Shown in pieces: positions 15,228 through 24,253 of a stretch of 28,358 nucleotides of DNA. The stretch comes from an uncultured Bacilli bacterium (GTDB lineage: Bacteria; Bacillota_I; Bacilli_A; RF39; UBA660). The stretch spans positions 1 through 28,358 of the forward strand of contig CALVYX010000005.1 in the NCBI GenBank assembly GCA_944372315.1. The letters run 5' to 3'. The notes under the pieces were generated by a model. The model saw nothing but the letters and a program-made list of their open reading frames with translations. It was not told where the DNA came from and did not search any database. The translations under genes were made by a program, and so were the position numbers. Each line of letters begins with the position of its first letter. The first letter of the stretch is position 1.

Positions 15228-15896
15228 TTATTCGTTTGTTTCTGTCTCTAAGATATCAGAATCTTTTGTTGTTGGTTCATCTTCTATATCACCTTTATAT
15301 TGATAATCTTCTTCATATTGTAAAAATTCATCAGTATTTCTATGTGGTCCAAATATATCAAATATAGTCTCTTTATAATCCAGAGCATTCTCTCCAACTA
15401 AAGTTTCTATCACTTTGTCATTAAATTGAACAGAAGATAATATATAACATGAATTAACAATAGCACTATTTAAATATCTTTCCTCTACTAAAGTTTCAAT
15501 TTTAGCATAATTATACATAATTTCTATAAAATAAAGACCATCAACTTCTGTAATCTCAATATATCCTCTTTTACCATTATAATTTAGCTCTTTAGAATAA
15601 TAACCATTACTAGGTTCAAAATCTTTTTCAACTTTATTATAATAAGCTATTACATCAACAAATAAATAATATGTATTTTTACCACTAACCAGTTTAGCAT
15701 TATAATCTTTTTTTCCAGCTAATCTTAATCCTCGTGGTAAATAATATTTATATCCATCAAAATATGAATTAGACAATTCAATTTCTTTTGTTAAAACACT
15801 ATCTATAATTGAATCTATATTATCATTGTCAATCGGTTTTATATCACATCCTGTTAACAATACAACAAGACAGAGTAAAAGAACGACTCTTTTCAT
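15228..15896 (-). CDS. Lipoprotein of unknown function
   Basis: The 222-residue protein has a lipoprotein signal peptide: Lys2-Arg3, hydrophobic core to residue 14, and lipobox LTGC with Cys17 as the lipidated residue. The mature part has an alternating aromatic pattern (DGYKYYLPRGLRLAGKKDYNAKL, YYLFVDVIAYYNK) suggesting a beta-rich extracellular domain, then an acidic Thr/Asp/Glu tail of about 40 residues. I do not recognise a named family. AGGTGA precedes the ATG. It is the first gene of the unit ending with the YtxH-like gene and has its own promoter overlapping a palindrome. Confidence 0.75.
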   Translation of the reverse strand: MKRVVLLLCLVVLLTGCDIKPIDNDNIDSIIDSVLTKEIELSNSYFDGYKYYLPRGLRLAGKKDYNAKLVSGKNTYYLFVDVIAYYNKVEKDFEPSNGYYSKELNYNGKRGYIEITEVDGLYFIEIMYNYAKIETLVEERYLNSAIVNSCYILSSVQFNDKVIETLVGENALDYKETIFDIFGPHRNTDEFLQYEEDYQYKGDIEDEPTTKDSDILETETNE

Positions 15897-15916
15897 AATT
15901 CACCTACTCTATATTA

Positions 15917-15925
15917 ATTATAACA
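15917..15925 (-). promoter_or_regulatory. Extended -10 element of the lipoprotein operon
   Basis: Exact TGTTATAAT on the minus strand, 20 bases before the ATG at 15896. No clear -35. The right end overlaps the palindrome at 15922-15940. Confidence 0.5.
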
Positions 15926-15940
15926 AACATTTAGTTTGTT
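15922..15940. promoter_or_regulatory. Candidate operator: perfect 7-5-7 palindrome
   Basis: AACAAAC, five bases, GTTTGTT: a perfect inverted repeat that fills the promoter spacer just upstream of the lipoprotein -10. It lies 37 bases past the trmB stop. The AT-rich 7-bp stem followed by ATAATTAATA has no proper T run, so an operator is more likely than a terminator. The regulator is not identified. Confidence 0.45.
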
Positions 15941-15976
15941 TAATATCATTTTATCACTTTTTTTGTAAATTGGACA

Positions 15977-16603
15977 CTATTTTTTTGCGACTAAATAGTA
16001 TATCGTATTATTATTTTTGACAAATTTTTCCTCATATTCACTAGTAATAATATTTTCTCTATTGCTATTATGTAAATCTAGAGAAATATCTTCTAGTACA
16101 TAACCGTTTTTTGTTAAGCTAATAATTGAATACTCAAATAAATTTCTATTATCCGTTTTTTGATGAATTTCTTTAGTATTTTTAAAGACCCTATCATACA
16201 TTTTCAAAAAAGTTGCACTAGTTAATCTTCTTGCTGCATGTCTATCTTTAGGCCAAGGATCAGAAAAGTTTAAGTAAATTCGATCTACCTCTTTATCAAA
16301 AACTTCATTAATATTTTTAGCATCTAGCCTAACAAAACGTAAATTTTTAATATCATTAGGTACTTTTTGAATAGCTCTTGCTAAAACACTATCATATTTT
16401 TCAATACCTACAAAATTAATATTAGGATATCTAATAGCATTCTCAATAATAAATTTACCTTTTCCCATTCCTATTTCAATATAAATAGGATTATTGTTAT
16501 TAAACTCTTTTTGCCATTTACCTTTAATATTATTAAATTCTTTAATTAAAATATCGCAACTATTTAATATTTCTTCTTTATTTTTGACATTTCTAAGTCG
16601 CAT
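15977..16603 (-). CDS. trmB: tRNA (guanine-N7-)-methyltransferase
   Basis: TrmB methylates N7 of G46 in the tRNA variable loop using S-adenosylmethionine. The 208-residue protein shows the SAM-binding motif IEIGMGKGKFI (about 46-56), the acidic strand end FVGIEKYDS, and the family motif NFSDPWPKDRHAARRL with the catalytic Asp. TrmB is a cytosolic single-domain Rossmann methyltransferase of 200-240 residues, so the length fits. GGTGAT lies three bases before the ATG. It is divergent from the plus-strand 85-residue gene, with 75 bases between the starts. Confidence 0.96.
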   Translation of the reverse strand: MRLRNVKNKEEILNSCDILIKEFNNIKGKWQKEFNNNNPIYIEIGMGKGKFIIENAIRYPNINFVGIEKYDSVLARAIQKVPNDIKNLRFVRLDAKNINEVFDKEVDRIYLNFSDPWPKDRHAARRLTSATFLKMYDRVFKNTKEIHQKTDNRNLFEYSIISLTKNGYVLEDISLDLHNSNRENIITSEYEEKFVKNNNTIYYLVAKK

Positions 16604-16618
16604 AAAATCACCAAATTA

Positions 16619-16627
16619 ATTATAACA
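16619..16627 (-). promoter_or_regulatory. Extended -10 element of trmB
   Basis: Exact TGTTATAAT on the minus strand, 15 bases before the ATG at 16603. The predicted leader is only about ten bases and begins at the GGTGAT ribosome binding site. Confidence 0.55.
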
Positions 16628-16678
16628 TCAAATTGAATATATGCATATAATAATACGAAAAGTAAAGGAGATTTGATT

Positions 16679-16936
16679 ATGAACGAACAAAATACGCCAT
16701 TTGGATTTTTCCCAGGTAATCCTGGTCCTGGAGGATTTCCTCCTAGGCAACAATGCAACTGTACTAATGAAATAAGAAATATAAATAATAGAATTAGCAA
16801 TATAGAAAGAGAAATAAATAGACTAGAACGAAGAGTAAGAAGATTAGAATTTGGTAATAGACCAAGTACATTTGCTCCAACTAGTACACAAGCTGAATTT
16901 GCATCTTCCTATGACAACGAAAACTATATAATATAA
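16679..16936 (+). CDS. Small Pro/Gly-rich coiled-coil protein of unknown function
   Basis: The 85-residue protein has a Pro/Gly/Phe-rich N-terminus (FGFFPGNPGPGGFPP), a CNC pair at residues 26 and 28, and then a basic/acidic coiled coil (IRNINNRISNIEREINRL onward to about residue 60). It ends in a Ser/Thr/Tyr-rich tail. It resembles small coat-like or surface-assembly proteins in composition, but no family is recognised. AAAGGAG (16664-16670) lies eight bases before the ATG, and TATAAT is at 16646-16651. A terminator immediately follows. The independent promoter, ribosome binding site and terminator make this a real single-gene unit. Confidence 0.8.
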   Translation: MNEQNTPFGFFPGNPGPGGFPPRQQCNCTNEIRNINNRISNIEREINRLERRVRRLEFGNRPSTFAPTSTQAEFASSYDNENYII

Positions 16937-16965
16937 AAAGAATCTAATTAGTAGATTCTTTTTTT
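16935..16965. terminator. Bidirectional terminator between the 85-residue gene and murJ
   Basis: A 12-bp stem (16935-16946 with 16952-16963) with a 5-base loop and a run of seven T on the plus strand; five T follow the stem on the minus strand. It overlaps the stop codons of both convergent genes. Confidence 0.85.
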
Positions 16966-18614
16966 GTTGTACTATTCTTTCCTATTTTTAATTTTCTTTT
17001 TACTACCTCAAAAATATTATTTCCAAATATATCATAAATTACTTTGCTCTTATAAATAATAAAGAAATAAATACTAGCTCCTATTATTGCATATAGCGCA
17101 ATAGTAAATACTGAACCTATTCTACTCGATGTAAATGGAACAATTATTTTTAATAAACTTAAACTTAATACCATTGTTATAATTCCTAGTAATATAAAAC
17201 CAAATGTTTTATATGATTTAAAGAAATCAATATTATATTTTTTATATAAGAAAATAATTACAATAACAAAGGATACAGTGTTACCAAGTATAGTAGCAGC
17301 GATTGCTCCATAATATGGAGGTAATCCTAAATAATTAAATAAATATATCAATGGTATATCTAAAGTAGCATTGATTAACAAACCAATAATTAAATTAGTA
17401 AATAATACTTTATAATCCTTTAATGTTAATAAAATAGTTGTACATAAAGTTACAATTACACTTACAAATGCTATGAAAATAGAAAAACTAAATACACTTG
17501 GTCCGTATTTACTATATCCATAGAAAACATTCCATACTGGTTCTGCTAAAAAACTTAATCCCACTACCATAGGTAAAGTAATACAAACTATAATCTTAAA
17601 TGTTTTATTTATTTTTAATTTAATATCATGATAATCTTTTTTTACTAAACTATAAGTAATATTAGGAATAATACTTACCATAAATCCTGTTCCTACTGCC
17701 ATAACAATCATATTTAATTTATTTCCCCAAGTTGAAATAACACTCATAACGGATTCAGCATCAGTAGCAGCAAAACCTAATCCGTTTACTAAAGTTCGAA
17801 TTAATAAGAAAGTATCTACTGAATTATATAAAGATTTAAAGACATCTCCAAAAACAAATGGGAATGAATATAACAATATCTTTAAAATAATATCTTTAAC
17901 AGTAATTGACATTGTCTCTTCTTTATTTAAATCAGCACGTAATTCTTTCCTATGTTTAAATACTTTTGCTACCAAATATAAATATGAACATATAGCTCCA
18001 GCTGTTGCACCAAATAATGCTACTCCAACGGCACTTGCTAAACTTAAATTAAATACCTTTAAAGTCAAATAACTTCCAATGATAATAATAAGCACTCTAA
18101 CTATTTGTTCTAAAATCTGACTTGCAGAAGTAGGGGTTATATATTTATGCCCTTGTAAATATCCCCTATAAACACTAAGTATAGGAACAACTAAAATAGA
18201 AAATGATATTACTCGTATTACAAATACTACATCAGATAGAGTATTTCCTCCTTCTACAGTTCCTATTATAAGATCCGCTACCACAGGAGCGAAAATAAAC
18301 AATACTAAAAAGCATACAATTCCAATAGCACTTAATAATCTTTTGGCTATTTTAAAAGCTTTCTCTTTTTCTTTATAATATCCTAATGCATTATATTCAC
18401 TTATAATCTTACTTACTGCCAAAGGTACTCCAGCAGTAGAAAGACTTAAGAAAATTGAATATATATTATAAGCATATCCATATAATGCTCCACCTTGTTC
18501 ACCAATGATAGCATAAAAAGGAATTACATAAATAATTCCTAAAATCTTACTTATTACAATTCCCATAGAAGCAATAAATGCTCCTTGCATAAACGTATTT
18601 TTTCTCAATTTCAT
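16944..18614 (-). CDS. MurJ/YtgP-type lipid II flippase
   Basis: The 556-residue integral membrane protein has about fourteen hydrophobic segments and belongs to the MOP superfamily (polysaccharide export, SpoVB/YtgP branch). The N-terminal pattern QGAFIASMGIVISKILGIIY followed by GEQGGALYGYAYNIYSIFL and TAGVPLAVSKIISEY is characteristic of YtgP, the MurJ of Bacillus subtilis, which flips lipid II for peptidoglycan synthesis. SpoVB is the alternative within the same branch. GTGAT lies three bases before the ATG. The gene follows the MacB-like unit, from which it is separated by a terminator, and converges on the 85-residue gene. Flippase family is certain; the exact substrate is inferred from the branch. 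Confidence 0.88.
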   Translation of the reverse strand: MKLRKNTFMQGAFIASMGIVISKILGIIYVIPFYAIIGEQGGALYGYAYNIYSIFLSLSTAGVPLAVSKIISEYNALGYYKEKEKAFKIAKRLLSAIGIVCFLVLFIFAPVVADLIIGTVEGGNTLSDVVFVIRVISFSILVVPILSVYRGYLQGHKYITPTSASQILEQIVRVLIIIIGSYLTLKVFNLSLASAVGVALFGATAGAICSYLYLVAKVFKHRKELRADLNKEETMSITVKDIILKILLYSFPFVFGDVFKSLYNSVDTFLLIRTLVNGLGFAATDAESVMSVISTWGNKLNMIVMAVGTGFMVSIIPNITYSLVKKDYHDIKLKINKTFKIIVCITLPMVVGLSFLAEPVWNVFYGYSKYGPSVFSFSIFIAFVSVIVTLCTTILLTLKDYKVLFTNLIIGLLINATLDIPLIYLFNYLGLPPYYGAIAATILGNTVSFVIVIIFLYKKYNIDFFKSYKTFGFILLGIITMVLSLSLLKIIVPFTSSRIGSVFTIALYAIIGASIYFFIIYKSKVIYDIFGNNIFEVVKRKLKIGKNSTTKKESTN

Positions 18615-18670
18615 CTAATCACGTCTTTCTTATCTATAAATATAATAACACAAAAAAATCATTAATAAAC

Positions 18671-18697
18671 AAAAGAACAATAAATTATTGTTCTTTT
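18671..18697 (-). terminator. Terminator after the MacB-type ABC gene
   Basis: A perfect 12-bp stem (18671-18682 with 18686-18697) with a 3-base loop, reading AAAAGAACAATA/TATTGTTCTTTT. It lies ten bases beyond the stop codon at 18707; on the minus strand the stem ends in four T and a further T run follows. Confidence 0.75.
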
Positions 18698-18706
18698 GAC
18701 ATATAT

Positions 18707-21022
18707 TTATTCTGTTCTTAATGCTTCGACTGGATCTTTTTTAGCGGCCATCTTGGAAGGTATAAATCCACCAATCATAGTTAAAATCATACTTACAACA
18801 ATTAAAATTAAAGCATGCAATGGATTTAATTTAGCCACATTTGGTAATTCTGTTAAATTCTCAATAATAATATTAGCTGGGAACGTTAATAACCATCCAA
18901 TGAATATTCCAATCAATCCAGAGCATATTCCTATAATAAACGTTTCAGCATTGAATACTCTTGTTATATCTTTTCGTCTTGCACCTAATGCTCTTAAAAC
19001 ACCTATTTCTTTAGTTCGTTCTAATACTGATATATAGGTAATAATTCCAATCATAATAGATGATACAACTAAAGATATAGCAGAAAATGCTATTAAAACA
19101 ATAGTAATGGCATCCATAATAGAACTAGATAAACTAGAAATTATATCTCCCAAATCAGTATATAAAATTTGATCTTCTAACTCTTTATCTTTGTTATAAT
19201 CATCTAAATAATTTAGTATCTCTTCTTTTGCATTAAAATCTACTGGATATAAATTAATAATCAAAGGAATACTATCTCCACCTAAAGTTGCAATTAATGT
19301 TGTCTTTGTTTTTTCTCCTTCTTCATTATTATCAAACTTTTCTCCTGTTAAAACATTATAATCTACAGATTTTTGCATCTTTACAATATTAGAATTTATA
19401 TTTTGAGATACCACATACTCAACTAACTCATTGGTATACCAAAGCCCAGAAGTAGAAGACAATAATGTTTTATCTTCTTTACCACGAATGATACCTACTA
19501 TTTTTAAAGTTAATGCATTATCAGAATGATACAAAGAAGCAAAATCAGTATTAAGAGTAAAATAGTTACCAATTTGTTTGTAGTATTCGTCATTAAATAC
19601 TAATTTCAACTCCGTACCAATTACATCATCAAAAGAAACAGATTCCTCACTAACATCTAATCCCAAAGATGTTAATATTTCTTCACTGATCCTATTTTTA
19701 CTATCTACAACAAGTAATAATTCATTTTTTTCTGTAGGAATCTTACCAGTCAATAAATCATAACTGTCATTGATATAATAATTTTCTGAATCACTATTTA
19801 AATTTTTAGGCATACTAGTAAATTCCATTTGAGATATATTAAATGGTTTATAAGTATCGTTTTGTTTTGTAATAATATTTAAACTAGTAGCACGAGTATA
19901 AGAAATTCCAGATAATAGATCGCCTTCAATATTTTCAATATAATCAATATAATCTTGATTTAATATATTAGTATGAAACATTTGCTCTGTAATAGGCTTT
20001 TGAGAATAAACTAAATTCTCATCTGTATACTCTTTCTTATCATCGTCTGCCATCTGATTACTAAGTTCTAGCATTTTCTCTTCACTTAATTCCATGGCCT
20101 CTTCAGATATCATAATAGGCATAGATAATAGTGCATCACGTTCAAATTTATCTATTTCTATATCAAATCCATTAGATAAAGATAGTATTAAAGCAATCCC
20201 TATAATACCAATACTAGAAGCAAAAGCTGTTAAAAGAGTTCTTCCTTTTTTAGTTCTAATATTATTGAAAGATAATTTTAAAGCGGTTAAAAAACTCATT
20301 GCTGTTTTTTTAATTTTATATTTTTCTTTTAATTTTTCTTCCTTTTTTATTGGATTACTATCACTTGTTAATTCTCCATCTTTAAATTCAACAATACGAT
20401 TAGCATACTTATTAGCTAAATCCGCATTATGAGTAACCATGATTACTAATTTATCTTCAGCTATTTCCTTTATTAAATCCATTATTTGAACACTAGTATT
20501 AGAATCTAATGCTCCTGTTGGTTCATCTGCTAGAATAATATCAGGGTCATTTGCCAAGGCTCTTGCTATAGCAACTCGCTGCATTTGTCCACCAGATAAT
20601 TGATTAGGTTTTTTATGAGCGTGTTCCTTTAGTCCAACTCTATCTAATACCTCTAAAGCCTTCTTTTTTCTTTTAGATGCAGAAACTCCACTTAAAGTCA
20701 TTCCCATTTCCACATTATCTAAAATAGAAATATGACTAATAAGATTATAGTTTTGAAAAATAAAACCAATACAATTATTACGATAAGCATCCCATTCAGT
20801 GGATTTAAATTTTTTAGTAGATTTATTATTGATAATTAAATCTCCACTATCATAACGATCTAAACCACCTATGATATTCAATAATGTAGTCTTACCACTT
20901 CCACTGGGACCTAGAATAGCAACAAACTCATTTTTTCTAAAATCTAGCGTAACATCTTTTAAAGCTTGTTGAACAAAATCACCTGTTTTATAACTCTTAT
21001 TTATTTTATTTAAACTTAACAT
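18707..21022 (-). CDS. MacB/FtsX-type ABC ATPase-permease fusion
   Basis: The 771-residue single polypeptide. Residues 1-225 are a complete ABC ATPase: Walker [10 protein letters not shown] (38-46), signature [15 protein letters not shown], Walker [13 protein letters not shown], and H-loop VTHN. An internal membrane segment (about 255-285, [20 protein letters not shown]) is followed by a large extracellular domain (about 290-635). Three membrane segments form the FtsX domain at the C-terminus, with the [20 protein letters not shown] coupling block. This four-helix layout is that of MacB/LolCDE-type mechanotransmission exporters, involved in peptide or antibiotic resistance or lipoprotein handling. 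The substrate cannot be told. No adaptor protein or two-component system is nearby. AAGGAGG precedes the ATG. Confidence 0.92.
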   Translation of the reverse strand: MLSLNKINKSYKTGDFVQQALKDVTLDFRKNEFVAILGPSGSGKTTLLNIIGGLDRYDSGDLIINNKSTKKFKSTEWDAYRNNCIGFIFQNYNLISHISILDNVEMGMTLSGVSASKRKKKALEVLDRVGLKEHAHKKPNQLSGGQMQRVAIARALANDPDIILADEPTGALDSNTSVQIMDLIKEIAEDKLVIMVTHNADLANKYANRIVEFKDGELTSDSNPIKKEEKLKEKYKIKKTAMSFLTALKLSFNNIRTKKGRTLLTAFASSIGIIGIALILSLSNGFDIEIDKFERDALLSMPIMISEEAMELSEEKMLELSNQMADDDKKEYTDENLVYSQKPITEQMFHTNILNQDYIDYIENIEGDLLSGISYTRATSLNIITKQNDTYKPFNISQMEFTSMPKNLNSDSENYYINDSYDLLTGKIPTEKNELLLVVDSKNRISEEILTSLGLDVSEESVSFDDVIGTELKLVFNDEYYKQIGNYFTLNTDFASLYHSDNALTLKIVGIIRGKEDKTLLSSTSGLWYTNELVEYVVSQNINSNIVKMQKSVDYNVLTGEKFDNNEEGEKTKTTLIATLGGDSIPLIINLYPVDFNAKEEILNYLDDYNKDKELEDQILYTDLGDIISSLSSSIMDAITIVLIAFSAISLVVSSIMIGIITYISVLERTKEIGVLRALGARRKDITRVFNAETFIIGICSGLIGIFIGWLLTFPANIIIENLTELPNVAKLNPLHALILIVVSMILTMIGGFIPSKMAAKKDPVEALRTE

Positions 21023-21071
21023 ATTCCCCTCCTTGGGCTATATAATATTCTTATTCCTTGATAACATGACA

Positions 21072-21100
21072 ATTATACCTTTGTTTTAATAACAAATCAA
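21072..21100 (-). promoter_or_regulatory. Sigma-A promoter of the MacB-type gene
   Basis: On the minus strand TTGATT (21095-21100), 17-base spacer, TATAAT (21072-21077). The -10 lies 50 bases upstream of the ATG at 21022. With the preceding terminator this makes a single-gene unit. Between 21101 and 21171 I see nothing further. Confidence 0.75.
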
Positions 21101-21171
21101 TGAACCATTATATTATTTCATTAAAATATCACAATTCAATATTAGAAATTACTACATTAAATTTAATAATT

Positions 21172-21206
21172 AAAAAATACTCTTTACCCAATTTATAAAG
21201 AGTATT
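21172..21206 (-). terminator. Terminator after the Cse60-like gene
   Basis: An 11-bp stem (21176-21186 with 21196-21206) and 9-base loop; on the minus strand a run of six T follows. It overlaps the stop codon at 21205-21207. Confidence 0.82.
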
Positions 21207-21378
21207 ATTTTTTATATAAAATCATTGCAGAAAAACAATAAATTTGTTCTTCACTAAACATTGAAATAGATACTTGATATTTTATATCAATAAAATTGTC
21301 CCCTATTTCTTCTAAAAAATCATTAACACTTGATTCCAAATCTTTTTCATGCATTTCATCAAACACTTTAACTTTCAT
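21205..21378 (-). CDS. Cse60-family small protein
   Basis: A 57-residue ORF below the usual size cutoff. It starts MKVKVFDEMHEKDLESSV and ends with the block EEQIYCFSAMILYKK, which I recognise from Bacillus Cse60 (a sigma-E-controlled sporulation gene). Homologous small proteins also occur in non-sporulating Firmicutes. Its function is unknown. GGTGAT lies three bases before the ATG, and TATAAT lies 15 bases before it, the same compact spacing as ftsY and trmB. It is 44 bases downstream of leuS and may also be read through from it. The stop overlaps a terminator. The family match is from memory of the sequence. Confidence 0.85.
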   Translation of the reverse strand: MKVKVFDEMHEKDLESSVNDFLEEIGDNFIDIKYQVSISMFSEEQIYCFSAMILYKK

Positions 21379-21422
21379 ATTATCACCAAAGTAATTATAT
21401 TAAAGTTAAGTGTCGAAAAATG

Positions 21423-23813
21423 TTATTTCACTACAATATTTATAATTTTTCCTTTAATTATTATAAATTTTACTATCTCTTTTCCGTCAATATGTCTAAT
21501 AACGTTTTCTTCTTTTAATGCTTTCTCTTTAATAATTTCTTCACTATCATTAATATTTACTTTAATAGTAGCACGTACTTTTCCATTTACTTGTACTCCT
21601 ATTTCTTTTTCCTCATCGATTGTTTTAACTTCATCATAGATAGGCCAAGAAGATTCACAAATTGGACTATAACCTAATTCTTCATTTAACTCTTCCGTGA
21701 TATGAGGTGCAATTGGGTTTAAAAGCGTTAATAATAACTTATAATCTTTTTTCGTAATATGATCTTTTTCATCATATTTATTAGCTAAAATCATTAAAGT
21801 AGAAATTGCTGTATTAAATCCCATAGAACACAAATCGTTTTGTACCTTTTTAATACTTTTATTAATGATTACTTCTAAGTCAGTAGAATATTCTTCTCCA
21901 TCAACTACTTTATCTTTTAGACGAATTACTTTATCAATGAACCTTTTACATCCTTTTAATGATTCAGTACTCCATGGACAATCCATTTGATAGTCTCCCA
22001 TAAACATTTCATAAGTTCTTAAAGTATCTGCACCATATTCTTTAACAATATCGTCTGGATTTATAACATTACCTTTGGATTTACTCATTTTTTGATTGTC
22101 AGATCCTAATACCATTCCATGACTTACTCTAGTCCAAATCATTTCTTTACTAGGAACTAATCCAATATTATATAAAAATTGTACCCAAAATCTTGCATAA
22201 AGTAAGTGCCTTGCCGTATGTTCCATTCCACCATTGTACCAATCTACTCTTCTCCAATATTTCATAGCGTCCATGGATGCAAATTCTTTATCGTTGTGCG
22301 CATCCATAAATCTCAAGAAATACCAGCTAGACCCAGCCCAGTTTGGCATAGTATCCGTCTCTCTTCTTGCTTTTCCACCACATTTAGGACAAGTAGTATT
22401 AACCCAATCCGTAATTTTAGCAAGAGGACTTTCTCCATTATCCGTTGGTTCATATTCTGCAACATCTGGAAGTAATAATGGTAAATCTTCTTCGTTCATT
22501 GGCAACCATCCACATTTTTCGCAATAAATCATTGGAATTGGCTCTCCCCAAAATCTTTGTCTTGAGAAAATCCAATCACGCATTTTATAATTTACTTTTT
22601 TAGTTCCTAATTTATTTTTCTCCAAGAACTCAATCATTTTATTGATTGCGTCTTCTTTATTTAATCCATCTAAGAAACCAGAATTAATATGTAATCCATC
22701 ACCTACAAATGGTTCTTTTGAAATATCTCCGCCTTCTAATACAGGAATAATTTCTATATTAAATTTCTTAGCAAATTCATAATCACGATCATCATGAGCA
22801 GGTACAGCCATAATGGCTCCTGTTCCATAACTTGCTAAAACATAATCACTAATATAGATAGGAATCTTTTTGTTATTAACAGGATTAATTGCATAAGCTC
22901 CTGTAAATACTCCTGTTTTTTCTTTGTTTAATTCCGTTCTTTCCATATCATTTTTTAAAGTACAAGCATGCTTATATTCTTCTACTTCTTTTTTATGCTC
23001 TTCGGTAGTTATTTTATCTACTAATTTATGTTCTGGTGCTAAAACACAGTAAGTTGCTCCAAACAAGGTATCGCATCTAGTGGTAAATACAGTAAACTTT
23101 TCATTACATCCATCTACCTTAAAATCAACTTCTGCACCTATGGATTTACCTATCCAATTGATTTGTCCTAGTTTTACTTTTTCTGCAAAATTAGTATCAT
23201 CTAATCCTTTTAATAAGTCTTCAGCATAATCGCTCATTCTAAGCATCCATTGTGATTTTTCTTTTTGTACCACTTGGGAACCACATCGCTCACAAACTCC
23301 ACCTGCAGAGTCTTCATTAGATAATACACTCTTACAAGTTGGACACCAATTTACTGGCACAGTATCTTTATACGCCATACCATGTTTATAAAATTGTAAG
23401 AATTGCCATTGAGTCCATTTATAGTATTCTGGATCTGTAGTTGAAAATTCTCTATCCCAATCAAACGAAAAACCTAATGTTTGCATTTGTCTTTTAAAGG
23501 TTTTAATATTTTCCGCCACTGCTTCTTTTGGATGAATGTGATTCTTGATAGCATATTGTTCTGCTGGCGCTCCAAAAGCATCCCATCCCATTGGAAATAA
23601 TACATTTTTTCCTTGCATTCTCATCATTCTAGCCATAGCATCTTGAGCAGTATAACTTCTAACATGCCCTACATGTAGACCTTGCCCTGATGGATAAGGG
23701 AATTCTACTAATATATAGTAAGACTCTTTACTACTTCCCGTTTCAGCTTTAAAACTTTTATTCTTCTCCCAATAATTTTGCCATTTCTTTTCTATTTCAT
23801 TAATATTACGCAT
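21423..23813 (-). CDS. leuS: Leucyl-tRNA synthetase
   Basis: LeuRS charges tRNA-Leu and edits mischarged products. The 796 residues include HIGH motif FPYPSGQGLHVGHVRSYT (about 35-52), a CP1 editing domain with TTRCDTLFGATYCVLAPEH and GTGAIMAVPAHDDRDYEF, two zinc-type Cys clusters (CPTC/CERC and CEKC/CPKC), and the KMSKSKGN motif. A C-terminal anticodon-binding domain ends in VQVNGKVRATI. The length is normal for bacterial LeuRS. The start overlaps the end of the 134-residue membrane-protein gene by eight bases, with AAAGGA inside that gene. It lies in the leucine T-box operon. Confidence 0.98.
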   Translation of the reverse strand: MRNINEIEKKWQNYWEKNKSFKAETGSSKESYYILVEFPYPSGQGLHVGHVRSYTAQDAMARMMRMQGKNVLFPMGWDAFGAPAEQYAIKNHIHPKEAVAENIKTFKRQMQTLGFSFDWDREFSTTDPEYYKWTQWQFLQFYKHGMAYKDTVPVNWCPTCKSVLSNEDSAGGVCERCGSQVVQKEKSQWMLRMSDYAEDLLKGLDDTNFAEKVKLGQINWIGKSIGAEVDFKVDGCNEKFTVFTTRCDTLFGATYCVLAPEHKLVDKITTEEHKKEVEEYKHACTLKNDMERTELNKEKTGVFTGAYAINPVNNKKIPIYISDYVLASYGTGAIMAVPAHDDRDYEFAKKFNIEIIPVLEGGDISKEPFVGDGLHINSGFLDGLNKEDAINKMIEFLEKNKLGTKKVNYKMRDWIFSRQRFWGEPIPMIYCEKCGWLPMNEEDLPLLLPDVAEYEPTDNGESPLAKITDWVNTTCPKCGGKARRETDTMPNWAGSSWYFLRFMDAHNDKEFASMDAMKYWRRVDWYNGGMEHTARHLLYARFWVQFLYNIGLVPSKEMIWTRVSHGMVLGSDNQKMSKSKGNVINPDDIVKEYGADTLRTYEMFMGDYQMDCPWSTESLKGCKRFIDKVIRLKDKVVDGEEYSTDLEVIINKSIKKVQNDLCSMGFNTAISTLMILANKYDEKDHITKKDYKLLLTLLNPIAPHITEELNEELGYSPICESSWPIYDEVKTIDEEKEIGVQVNGKVRATIKVNINDSEEIIKEKALKEENVIRHIDGKEIVKFIIIKGKIINIVVK

Positions 23814-24210
23814 TTTTTGTCAATCCTTTCTTCTTAAAATATCTTCCTAATAGTGAAAAACTAATCAATATAACAGGTATCACTAAGAGTGCTCCCACCC
23901 CTAATAAAATATACACATTATCAGTATTAATAAAACTTATCACCGTTACAATAAAAGCAATATCTAAACTACAAACAAAACCTAAGAGTTTTAACATTCC
24001 TCTAAAATTAATTTTCTTTAGATCTACTTTATAACGATAGATAAATAACTCTACTTCAGCAGGATATTTAGCCATATCATATTCTTTTTTCTTTTTCTTA
24101 CCTTTTTTCTTTTGCTTAACAATCCTATTTCCTTGAGCATCATACTTTCTAATAATAAAGATATAATATATTAAATATGTAACAGCTACTGTAATTATCG
24201 ACCAAATCAT
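23806..24210 (-). CDS. Small basic membrane protein co-transcribed with leuS
   Basis: A 134-residue protein, unrecognised. It has an N-terminal membrane segment (about 3-20), a strongly basic stretch with consecutive Lys (KQKKKGKKKKKEYD, about 32-45), an amphipathic middle (AEVELFIYRYKVDLKKINFRG) and two C-terminal membrane segments (about 74-96 and 98-120). The start is the ATG at 24210: AAAGGAG lies eight bases upstream, and the longer frame to 24237 begins inside the T-box terminator. It is the first gene after the leucine T-box and overlaps leuS by eight bases, so its expression follows tRNA-Leu charging. The basic loop could contact RNA or lipid; that is only a guess. Confidence 0.75.
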   Translation of the reverse strand: MIWSIITVAVTYLIYYIFIIRKYDAQGNRIVKQKKKGKKKKKEYDMAKYPAEVELFIYRYKVDLKKINFRGMLKLLGFVCSLDIAFIVTVISFINTDNVYILLGVGALLVIPVILISFSLLGRYFKKKGLTKNA

Positions 24211-24226
24211 AAATACTCCTTTCAAT

Positions 24227-24253
24227 AAAAAAAGCATCCTTACATAAGGACGC
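24227..24253 (-). terminator. T-box-controlled terminator upstream of the leuS operon
   Basis: A 9-bp stem (24234-24242 with 24245-24253, one G-U pair, loop effectively about six bases) followed by seven T on the minus strand. It competes with the T-box antiterminator. Confidence 0.88.

Noticed and set aside
14890..15367. Plus-strand Ser/Phe-rich ORFs opposite the acidic protein
   Set aside because: Mirror images of Glu/Lys-rich coding sequence; composition explained by the minus-strand gene.
16564..16800. Minus-strand 78-residue ORF overlapping trmB and the 85-residue gene
   Set aside because: It lies opposite a plus-strand gene with its own promoter, ribosome binding site and terminator, and has no ribosome binding site of its own.
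21205..21378. Evidence that the organism sporulates
   Set aside because: Cse60-like and SpoVB/YtgP-like genes also occur in non-sporulators; no sporulation regulators are in the window.
22206..22527. Two overlapping plus-strand ORFs inside leuS
   Set aside because: They are antisense shadows of the conserved zinc and catalytic regions of leuS with no ribosome binding site.
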